Below, piece after piece: positions 1 through 6,067 of a DNA stretch of 14,034 nucleotides; position 1 is the first letter of the stretch, and each line of letters opens with the position of its first letter. The position numbers were made by a program, and so were the translations under genes. The notes beneath the pieces are model-generated. The model did not search any database. It saw only the letters and a program-made list of their open reading frames with translations, and was not told the DNA's origin. The stretch is from Asaia bogorensis (GTDB taxonomy: Bacteria > Pseudomonadota > Alphaproteobacteria > Acetobacterales > Acetobacteraceae), in NCBI GenBank assembly GCA_945873675.1, contig CAMCEP010000045.1, positions 1 to 14,034 of the forward strand, given 5' to 3'.

Positions 1-276
1 CTTGCAAAGCTCTGCGGCATCTGCCCGATCCCGGCTTCGAGTGGAAAGACAACCCGAATGCGATTGAACCGTGGCGGCAACAGACAGGCCAATGCTGCCA
101 TCTATCGTGTCGCTATTGTTCGGATGCGCGACGACGATAGAACGAAAGCCTACGCCGCCCGGCGAACAGCAGAAGGCAAAACCAGGCGCGAGATCATCCG
201 CTGCATCAAAAGATACATCGTGCGCGAAGTCTACACCGCACTCTGCACAACAAAATCAACTCAATTTCCTACTTGA
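1..276 (+). pseudogene. IS110-family transposase, C-terminal end (partial at window edge)
   Basis: The reading frame is open from base 1 to a TGA at 274-276. It encodes the end of the catalytic Transposase_20 domain of IS110-family recombinases. The recognisable block is PIPASSGKT, then RLNRGGNRQAN, then the basic KRYIVREVY helix that closes these proteins. IS110 enzymes combine a RuvC-like DEDD domain with this serine-containing C-terminal domain and move elements using a bridge RNA encoded in an element end. Only about the last 90 residues are present here, so the gene may be intact to the left. The stop is followed at once by a CTTGAC...AGGAGCATC stretch at 272-292 that looks like an IS110 right end. 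That end is too short to hold a bridge RNA, so one would have to lie on the left side, outside the window. Family assignment is from remembered sequence similarity. Confidence 0.8.
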
Positions 277-296
277 CGAACATAGGAGCATCAAGG
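272..296 (+). mobile_element. probable IS110 right end / IS110-IS3 junction
   Basis: The bases right after the IS110 stop read CTTGAC...ATAGGAGCATC. This fits the short non-coding tail usually found downstream of IS110 transposase genes. Within a few bases the sequence becomes IS3 OrfB coding sequence (AAGGCC at 293). The exact end cannot be fixed without an intact copy, because IS110 elements lack terminal inverted repeats. Confidence 0.4.
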
Positions 297-478
297 CCAT
301 TATCGAGACGTTCTTCAAGACCATCAAGGCCGAGTTGGTCTGGCGCAGGAATTGGGAAACACGTCGCCAAGCCGAAACCAGCATCTTTCAATACATCAGC
401 GGCTTCTATTACCCACGCCGCAGGCATTCAGCGTTGGGAGGCAAAAGCCCCCTGGCCTACGAACGCCAAGCAGCCTAA
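293..478 (+). pseudogene. IS3-family transposase OrfB, C-terminal remnant
   Basis: This frame ends with TAA at 476-478 and carries the typical tail of IS3-family OrfB (rve integrase core). It shows IETFFKTIKAEL with the last catalytic Glu of the DDE triad, then a Gln/Ala-rich helix, then FQYISGFYYPRRRHSALG and a SPLAYE ending. The D and D residues and the whole N-terminal part are absent. Upstream in this frame the translation has no IS3 character and belongs to the overlapping IS110 sequence, so the piece was truncated at about base 293. It cannot encode an active transposase. Bases 479-525 probably include the original IS3 right end, but I could not pair it with a left inverted repeat. Confidence 0.8.
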
Positions 479-532
479 ATGAACAATTAGCGCGGCATAA
501 GTACGCGACAAGTCCAATCCGTTCCAAGGAGA

Positions 533-2233
533 ATGAAAGTCGCCATGGCGATAAAATACGATCTGGAGTCTCGCCCGCCGCTGCGCGTGCTACTTCCCGC
601 AGCCCTACAGCATATCGGCCTGAGTTCGGTGACGTTGGTCTTCCCGCTGCTGGTCGCCGAAGCCGCCGGTGCTGATGAGCGTACGACGGCGAGTTATCTC
701 AGCCTGGCGATGATCGCGATGGGGATCGCCGCACTGCTGCAATGCTGGGGGCGGTCGGGCATTGGCTCCGGCTTTCTTCTGCCTGCGGCCTGCACAGCAA
801 TCTACCTACCCCCGGCAATCGCGGCGGCCCGCGCTGACGGCTTGGGCGCTGTAGCGGGGCTGACTATCGTCGCCGGTATCACTTCCATCGTGCTGTCGCG
901 CGTCATCCAACGCATCCGCGGTTACCTACCAGCCGAGGTTGTTGGGCTCGTGGTCACCGTACTTGGGATCATCCTCGGTCTATTGGCGTTGCGATTGGTG
1001 CTCGGCGTCGACGATATCGGCAATGGTGGTATCCGCGATGTGCCGGCAGGGCTTATTGCCTTGGTGGTCACTTTCAGCGTCGCGGTTTGGGGGGGGGCAA
1101 AGCTCCGCACTGTCGCGGTCTTGTTTGGTTTGGGCGTCGGCTGCCTCGTCCATCTGCTCCTTCTCGTCGGCGGCCTGCTACCCGATAGCGCCGCGCCCGA
1201 GATGCATGTGGAACTGATATCCTGGCCGCTTGCGATGCCGAGCCTATCGCTGGTTTATCTGCCGGGCTTTATTGTCGGCGCCATTGCCGCTGCAGTGCGT
1301 GTCATGGGCGATGTGGTCACAAGCCAACGCACCAATAACCCTGCCTGGAAACGCACTGATTTCGGGACCGTACAGGCCGGCATGATGGCCGATGGGATTG
1401 GCAATGTCATTGCTGGGGCCATAGGCGTTATCGCCGTCAATAGTCATTCCGCCAGCGTCGGGGTCGCGGCCGCCACCGGCATCACGGCCCGGCGTGTTGC
1501 CGCGGCAACGGGTATCGGCTGGATCCTGTTTGGCTTGATGCCCGGTGCGGCCTCGGTGGTGATGGCTGTGCCGCGCAGCGTGCTTGGGGCGGTCCTGCTC
1601 TATGCCGCTTCTTATATCTTGATGTCGGGCATGACCATCATCACGCAACGACTGCTCGACGCCAAGCGCACCCTGACCATCGGTGTCGCCCTATTGATCG
1701 CGCTTTCGTACAGCGAGATCCCCGGCATGTATGCCTCGCTGCCAGACTACATGCTCATGACCATCGGTTCGGGTTTGGTGATCGGCATGGTGGCGGCGCT
1801 GAGCTTGAATGCGATCTTCCGCATCGGCGCCAAGCATAATGCCACCTATGATTGGCCCCCGGCAGAAGGCGGCAAGCCCTTGATCGATTTCGTCACCGAG
1901 GCGGGGAGAATTGCCGGTGCAAGGGCCGAGTTGGTGGGCAAGGCGGCGCTTTTGTTGGAGGAATTTGCCGAGGCAGCACCGCATGTGGTCGAAGCCGGCC
2001 ATAGTGTTCAGGTGCGAGCAAGCTTCGACGAACTTTACTTGGACATCCAACTCTCGTGGCGCGGCGACGCGATGGCTGCGAGCGCCGCCGTCGATCTAGA
2101 TTCCGATGTTGAAGATTCAAGCTTCATCTCAGGGTTGGCCATGGTCATGATGCGGCACCATGCTGACCGGGTAGAGCCGACTTCCTTGCCAGATGGTCGC
2201 CAAGGCTTGAAGGTAAGGATCGACGATCTTTGA
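533..2233 (+). CDS. NCS2-family nucleobase permease with C-terminal GHKL/RsbW-like domain
   Basis: The protein is a multi-pass inner-membrane transporter of the nucleobase-cation symporter 2 family (xanthine/uracil/urate type, UraA/XanQ fold), which imports purines or pyrimidines with protons. Evidence includes ALQHIG in the first membrane segment, about a dozen hydrophobic segments up to about residue 435, and the NCS2 signature region NSHSASVGVAAATGITARR near residue 303. Usual NCS2 proteins have 430-470 residues. This one has 566, because an extra soluble domain (about 455-566) follows. That domain has a helix LLLEEFAEAAPHV, a strand pair ending in LDIQLSW, a GLAMVMMRHHADRVE helix and a final GLKVRID strand. 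This order resembles anti-sigma/GHKL ATPase domains, but the N-box Asn and DxGxG motif are missing. The start is uncertain: AAGGAG at 526-531 is one base from the ATG at 533 and 13 bases from the in-frame ATG at 545, so 545 may be the true start. Substrate is unknown. Confidence 0.88.
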   Translation: MKVAMAIKYDLESRPPLRVLLPAALQHIGLSSVTLVFPLLVAEAAGADERTTASYLSLAMIAMGIAALLQCWGRSGIGSGFLLPAACTAIYLPPAIAAARADGLGAVAGLTIVAGITSIVLSRVIQRIRGYLPAEVVGLVVTVLGIILGLLALRLVLGVDDIGNGGIRDVPAGLIALVVTFSVAVWGGAKLRTVAVLFGLGVGCLVHLLLLVGGLLPDSAAPEMHVELISWPLAMPSLSLVYLPGFIVGAIAAAVRVMGDVVTSQRTNNPAWKRTDFGTVQAGMMADGIGNVIAGAIGVIAVNSHSASVGVAAATGITARRVAAATGIGWILFGLMPGAASVVMAVPRSVLGAVLLYAASYILMSGMTIITQRLLDAKRTLTIGVALLIALSYSEIPGMYASLPDYMLMTIGSGLVIGMVAALSLNAIFRIGAKHNATYDWPPAEGGKPLIDFVTEAGRIAGARAELVGKAALLLEEFAEAAPHVVEAGHSVQVRASFDELYLDIQLSWRGDAMAASAAVDLDSDVEDSSFISGLAMVMMRHHADRVEPTSLPDGRQGLKVRIDDL

Positions 2234-2241
2234 AACATCCG

Positions 2242-2280
2242 TCCTTTTGAAGGAATCGCTGTGCGGTGCCTTCAAAAGGA
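2242..2280. repeat. perfect 12-bp inverted repeat downstream of the permease
   Basis: The arms TCCTTTTGAAGG (2242-2253) and CCTTCAAAAGGA (2269-2280) are exact reverse complements separated by 15 bases. The loop itself can form a small CGC/GCG stem. The repeat starts 9 bases after the permease stop, a usual place for a terminator. However, no T-run follows on either strand, so it is not a standard intrinsic terminator. It could be an mRNA-stabilising hairpin, a factor-dependent terminator or a protein-binding palindrome. Confidence 0.6.
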
Positions 2281-2528
2281 ACGCCTTTCGGCACATGGTA
2301 GGTCTTCGATCGTAGAAATAAGGCTGCCTTTTCTGCGAGCCTGGCCTACAGCAAGCGAAAAACCGCACTCGCCCCCGGTGATCAACGCCGATATTTGAGC
2401 CACCGTGCCGCGCCAGGAAAACTGACGTGCTAAGGCTCATTGAAGGGCTGCGTAGCGTCCAAAAGGCACAGCCCCAACGCCGTGCCCATCTGCAAACCAT
2501 CAGGCGATGTTCTTCACGGGTAACAAAT
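2281..2528. other. non-coding interval between permease and tRNA-Gln
   Basis: About 250 bases hold no convincing gene. A minus-strand frame is open across most of it and into the permease 3' end, but its translation shows no recognisable domain and a biased composition. The sequence could contain a decayed piece of a mobile element, which I cannot identify. No repeat of the tRNA 3' end was seen here. Confidence 0.45.
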
Positions 2529-2602
2529 TGGCTGGGGGACCTGGATTCGAACCAAGGCTGCCCGGGTCAGAGCCGGGAGTTCTACCGCTAAACTATCCCC
2601 CA
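2529..2602 (-). tRNA. tRNA-Gln (anticodon CUG)
   Basis: The reverse complement folds into a full cloverleaf. The acceptor stem is TGGGGGA paired with TCCCCCA, with a G discriminator and an encoded CCA at 2531-2529. The D-arm contains AGCGGTA. The anticodon stem is CCCGG/CCGGG, enclosing a CTCTGAC loop whose central CTG reads CAG glutamine codons. The T-arm contains GGTTCGAATCC. The length is 74 bases including CCA. The 3' end points toward the permease and IS remnants. Confidence 0.96.
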
Positions 2603-2612
2603 AGGGTGCGCG

Positions 2613-2641
2613 GCTTTAGCATCAGCATCGCCAGGCTTCAA
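2613..2641 (-). promoter_or_regulatory. candidate promoter of tRNA-Gln
   Basis: On the minus strand a TTGAAG hexamer (2641-2636) is followed after 17 bases by TAAAGC (2618-2613), 10 bases upstream of the tRNA 5' end. The match to a housekeeping sigma-70 promoter is moderate (4/6 and 3/6), but spacing and position are good. Confidence 0.35.
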
Positions 2642-2724
2642 CTCGCCCCCTCAAAAGCGCTTGCCCCAGGGGCCAGATAACCGGATCATAGTAGTGGCTT
2701 ATATCTGCCCAAGCTGAAGGAAGC

Positions 2725-3789
2725 ATGACCGAAACCGCCCCGTATCTTGCCCGCGACGCTGAAGCCGCACCGCCCAATGGGCGCGCGGAAGCCTCTGGCG
2801 TGGCCTATGCGGCGCTTGATCTCGGCACCAATAATTGCCGCCTGTTGATCGCCTCCCCCAACGCAACCGGCTTTCGTGTGCTGGATTCCTTCAGCCGCGT
2901 GGTGCGCCTGGGCGAAGGCTTGGGCAGTAGCGGGCAGCTTTCCACGGCTTCCATGGACCGCGCCTTGGCCGCCCTTGGCGCCTGCGCCGATAAGCTTGGC
3001 CGCCGCCCCTTGCGCGGTTTTGAGGCTGTGGCGACCGAAGCCTGCCGCCAGGCTAGCAATGGCGCGGCCTTTATCGCGCGGGTGGAGGCAGAAACCGGCA
3101 TCAGGCTCCGCATCATCACAGGGCGGGAGGAAGCGGAACTCGCCATGGAATCCTGCGCCGCCCTTCTGGAGCCAGCCGATCGGCGCGCGCTATTATTTGA
3201 TATCGGCGGCGGCAGCACCGAAATCGCCTGGATCCGCGCAGCCGCCAGACTTGGCGATGTGCCGGAGCTGATTGGCTATATCTCCCTTCCAGTGGGCGTG
3301 GTGACACTGGCTGAGCGCTGCGGCGCCGCCTGTTTCACTGAAGCGGGCTTCTTCGCCGTAGTGGATGAGGTTGCAGCCCAATTGGAAGGCTTTGATCGCC
3401 TGCATTGTATTGGCCAGGAAATCCACGCCGGCGGCGTGCGGCTGATGGGCACTTCCGGCACCGTCACCACGCTGGCCGGCGTGGTCATGGCGCTGCCGCG
3501 CTATCGCCGCCCGCTGGTGGATGGCTCGACCCTTGATTGTGAGGCCGCCGATGCCGCTTTGGGTGATCTTTTCGCGATGGGCCGCGCGGAATTGGCCGCG
3601 CACCCCTGCGTTGGGCCGGAACGCGTGGATTACGTGCTGCCAGGCTGCGCGATTTACGCCGCCATTCGCCGCATCTGGCCAACGCGGAGCCTTCGCGTCG
3701 CGGATCGCGGCCTGCGTGAGGGCATGTTGCTGCGGATGATGCGCGCGGACCGCGAAGCGGCGCGCCGCAGCCCACCACGGCACCGGTAA
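2725..3789 (+). CDS. Ppx/GppA family phosphatase (exopolyphosphatase / pppGpp phosphatase)
   Basis: This is a cytoplasmic enzyme of the ASKHA fold that removes terminal phosphates from polyphosphate or converts pppGpp to ppGpp. Sequence alone does not tell which. The first phosphate-binding loop is ALDLGTNNCRLLIA (Asp32). Glu105 in VATEACR and the GREEAEL block (Glu135/Glu136) fit the catalytic acidic positions. The second phosphate loop is FDIGGGSTE (Asp159), and GTSGTVTTLAG at 242-252 is the adenosine-type motif. The protein has 354 residues, so it carries the two catalytic lobes but lacks the HD-like C-terminal extension of about 500-residue E. coli-type Ppx. Residues 1-25 are a non-conserved leader. 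AAGGA at 2717-2721 supports this ATG, with short spacing. rlmE follows after 8 bases, so the two genes are probably cotranscribed. Confidence 0.92.
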   Translation: MTETAPYLARDAEAAPPNGRAEASGVAYAALDLGTNNCRLLIASPNATGFRVLDSFSRVVRLGEGLGSSGQLSTASMDRALAALGACADKLGRRPLRGFEAVATEACRQASNGAAFIARVEAETGIRLRIITGREEAELAMESCAALLEPADRRALLFDIGGGSTEIAWIRAAARLGDVPELIGYISLPVGVVTLAERCGAACFTEAGFFAVVDEVAAQLEGFDRLHCIGQEIHAGGVRLMGTSGTVTTLAGVVMALPRYRRPLVDGSTLDCEAADAALGDLFAMGRAELAAHPCVGPERVDYVLPGCAIYAAIRRIWPTRSLRVADRGLREGMLLRMMRADREAARRSPPRHR

Positions 3790-3797
3790 GCGCAACC

Positions 3798-4475
3798 ATG
3801 GCCAAACCAAGCCCGCCCGGCAGCAGCCGGGGCCTGACCCAGCGCCTGCGCAGCGCCGAAGGCCGCAGCACAGCCAGCCAGAAATGGCTCAATCGGCAAT
3901 TGAATGATCCTTATGTGCGCGCCGCAAAGGAACGCGGCCTGCGTTCTCGTGCTGCCTTCAAGCTGCTTGAGATGAATGAAAAGGTAAAACTGCTTCGCCC
4001 CGGCGCGCGGGTGGTGGATTTGGGCGCGGCGCCTGGCGGCTGGACTCAGGTGGCGGTGCAGGAAGTGGGCGCCCGCGGGCAGGTGGTGGCGCTGGACATC
4101 CTGCCCATGGACCCGGTGCCAGGCGCGACCGTGCTGCAGGGTGATTTCCAGGAGCAGGAGGCCGAGGCACGCATCATCGCAGCCCTTGGCGGCAAGGCGG
4201 ATCTGGTGTTGTCCGACATGGCGCCCAATACCACGGGCCATGGCGCGACGGATCATTTGCGCATCATGGCGCTCGCCGAATTGGCGCTGGATTTTGCGCT
4301 GAAGGTGCTGGCGCCCGGTGGCGGATTTGTTGCAAAGGTGTTTCAGGGCGGGTCTGAGAAAGACATGCTGGTGACATTAAAACGTCATTTTACCAGCGTG
4401 CGGCATGTGAAGCCGCCCGCAAGCCGGAAGGAATCGGCTGAATTATATGTGGTGGCGAGCGGCTTTCGCGGGTGA
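3798..4475 (+). CDS. rlmE: 23S rRNA (uridine-2552-2'-O)-methyltransferase RlmE (FtsJ/RrmJ)
   Basis: RlmE is an S-adenosylmethionine-dependent methyltransferase that acts on U2552 in the A-loop of 23S rRNA during late 50S subunit assembly. The whole catalytic tetrad is visible: Lys55 in RAAFKLLE, Asp140 in LSDMAPN, Lys180 in FVAKVFQGG and Glu215 in SAELYVVA. The SAM-binding motif is VVDLGAAPGGWTQ at 72-84. At 225 residues it is slightly longer than the E. coli enzyme (209). The extra length is a basic N-terminal stretch (1-30), common in alphaproteobacterial homologues and possibly helping RNA binding. No strong Shine-Dalgarno precedes the ATG, and the 8-base gap from the phosphatase gene suggests translational coupling. 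Confidence 0.96.
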   Translation: MAKPSPPGSSRGLTQRLRSAEGRSTASQKWLNRQLNDPYVRAAKERGLRSRAAFKLLEMNEKVKLLRPGARVVDLGAAPGGWTQVAVQEVGARGQVVALDILPMDPVPGATVLQGDFQEQEAEARIIAALGGKADLVLSDMAPNTTGHGATDHLRIMALAELALDFALKVLAPGGGFVAKVFQGGSEKDMLVTLKRHFTSVRHVKPPASRKESAELYVVASGFRG

Positions 4476-4515
4476 ATTGTATCCTCGGTGATTGCGCCCA
4501 TCGGCATCAAGGACT

Positions 4516-4557
4516 ATGGAGGGTCGCCAAGGTAGCGCAACGCGAAAGCCCCTCCAT
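4516..4557 (+). promoter_or_regulatory. inverted repeat in the guaB leader
   Basis: ATGGAGGG (4516-4523) and CCCTCCAT (4550-4557) are exact reverse complements flanking 26 bases inside the 128-base gap between rlmE and the preferred guaB start. Folded in RNA, the stem would hide both an internal GGAGG and the upstream in-frame ATG at 4556. It may be a leader hairpin affecting guaB expression, or chance. Confidence 0.3.
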
Positions 4558-4603
4558 GGCACTAGAATCCCCTCCCCCTTCCGCTGGCTCTTTTGGTGGC
4601 ATT

Positions 4604-6067
4604 ATGCCTATCGCTGAGGCTTATGCCTTTGACGATGTGCTGCTGGTGCCCGCCTATTCCACCGTGCTGCCGGCGGAGACCCTGGCGCATACACGGCTGA
4701 CCAAGGAAATCCGGCTGAATATTCCGCTGATTTCGGCGGCGATGGATACGGTGACAGAAGCCCCAATGGCGATTGCCATGGCGCAAGCTGGCGGCATTGG
4801 CGTGATCCACAAGAATTTCTCGCCGGAAGATCAGGCCGCACAGGTACGGCAAGTGAAGAAATTCGAATCCGGCATGGTGGTGAACCCGCTGACGGTGCAT
4901 CCAGACCAGACGCTCGCCGAAGTGCGCGCGCTGCAGGACCGGCATCGCATCAGCGGCATTCCGGTGGTGGAACGTGGTTCGGGGCGGCTTGTAGGCATCA
5001 TCACCAATCGTGATGTGCGCTTCGCGACCGATCCCAATCTGCGGGTTTATGAGTTGATGACGCGTGAGGGCCTTGTCACCGCATCGCCCGATGTCACGCC
5101 GGATGAGGCGCGCACGCTGCTCCACAAGCATCGCATCGAAAAGCTGCTAGTGGTGGATGAGGCGCAGCGCTGTGTGGGCCTGGTGACAGTGAAGGATATG
5201 GACAAGGCGCAGGCCAATCCCAATGCATCGAAAGATGGCATGGGAAGGCTGCGTGCGGCGGCGGCGACGGGCGTTGGTGATGACGGCTTGCACCGCGCGG
5301 AATTGCTGGTGGCGGCGGGCGTGGATGTTGTTGTCGTGGATACCGCGCATGGCCATTCCGGCGGCGTGCTGCAGGCGGTGGAACGCATCAAACGGCTTTC
5401 CAATTCCGTGCAGGTGATTGCCGGCAATGTCGCAACCCCCGAAGGCGCGCTGGCGCTGATTGAAGCAGGCGCGGATGCGGTGAAGATCGGCATTGGCCCG
5501 GGTTCCATCTGCACCACGCGCATTGTGGCGGGTGTCGGCGTGCCGCAGCTCACTGCCATTCTGGAAAGTGCCGCGGCGGCGCGCGAAAAAGGCGTGCCGG
5601 TGATTGCCGATGGCGGCATTCGGTCTTCCGGTGATCTCGCCAAGGCGCTGGCGGCCGGCGCCGATTGCGCCATGATGGGCAGCATCTTCGCCGGCACGGA
5701 TGAAGCGCCTGGGGAGGTGTTTCTCTATCAGGGCCGGTCCTACAAATCCTATCGTGGCATGGGATCGCTTGGCGCCATGGCGCGTGGTTCGGCGGATCGG
5801 TATTTCCAGGCCGAAGTTCAGGATTCGTTGAAGCTGGTGCCGGAAGGCGTGGAAGGCCGCGTGGGCTACAAAGGCCCGGTTGGCGCCGTGATCCATCAAA
5901 TGGTCGGCGGGCTGCGCGCTGCCATGGGCTATACGGGCTGTGCCACGATTGCTGAATTGCAGACCAAGGCGCGCTTCCGGCGCATCACCGGTGCGGGTTT
6001 GCGCGAAAGCCATGTGCATGATGTGGCGGTCACGCGCGAAGCGCCGAATTACCGCGCGGAAGGCTAA
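4604..6067 (+). CDS. guaB: inosine-5'-monophosphate dehydrogenase
   Basis: GuaB oxidises IMP to XMP with NAD+, the committed step of GMP synthesis in the cytoplasm. The N-terminal FDDVLLVPAYS motif begins the TIM barrel. A paired CBS module (about residues 95-205) is inserted, containing RISGIPVVE and HRIEKLLVVDE. The catalytic loop GIGPGSICTTR has Cys303, the IMP site includes IADGGIRSSGD, and the flap supplies Arg399-Tyr400 in ADRYFQ. From the ATG at 4604 the protein has 487 residues, the usual bacterial length, and starts like other family members. The frame stays open upstream, with an ATG at 4556 and a GTG at 4472 overlapping the rlmE stop, but those extensions look non-conserved. A weak GGTGG lies at 4595-4599. 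The stop overlaps that of the convergent gene by two bases. Confidence 0.97.
   Translation: MPIAEAYAFDDVLLVPAYSTVLPAETLAHTRLTKEIRLNIPLISAAMDTVTEAPMAIAMAQAGGIGVIHKNFSPEDQAAQVRQVKKFESGMVVNPLTVHPDQTLAEVRALQDRHRISGIPVVERGSGRLVGIITNRDVRFATDPNLRVYELMTREGLVTASPDVTPDEARTLLHKHRIEKLLVVDEAQRCVGLVTVKDMDKAQANPNASKDGMGRLRAAAATGVGDDGLHRAELLVAAGVDVVVVDTAHGHSGGVLQAVERIKRLSNSVQVIAGNVATPEGALALIEAGADAVKIGIGPGSICTTRIVAGVGVPQLTAILESAAAAREKGVPVIADGGIRSSGDLAKALAAGADCAMMGSIFAGTDEAPGEVFLYQGRSYKSYRGMGSLGAMARGSADRYFQAEVQDSLKLVPEGVEGRVGYKGPVGAVIHQMVGGLRAAMGYTGCATIAELQTKARFRRITGAGLRESHVHDVAVTREAPNYRAEG

Noticed and set aside
71..292. N-terminal part of the long frame leading into the IS3 remnant
   Set aside because: It is the out-of-frame translation of the IS110 gene; only the part after about 293 resembles IS3 OrfB.
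2129..2500. Minus-strand open frame of about 123 codons over the permease 3' end and the following spacer
   Set aside because: Its translation has no recognisable domain, it runs antisense into a well-supported gene, and no ribosome site supports it.
3193..3810. Long minus-strand frame opposite the Ppx/GppA gene
   Set aside because: It is a high-GC codon-bias shadow; the plus-strand frame has complete family motifs.
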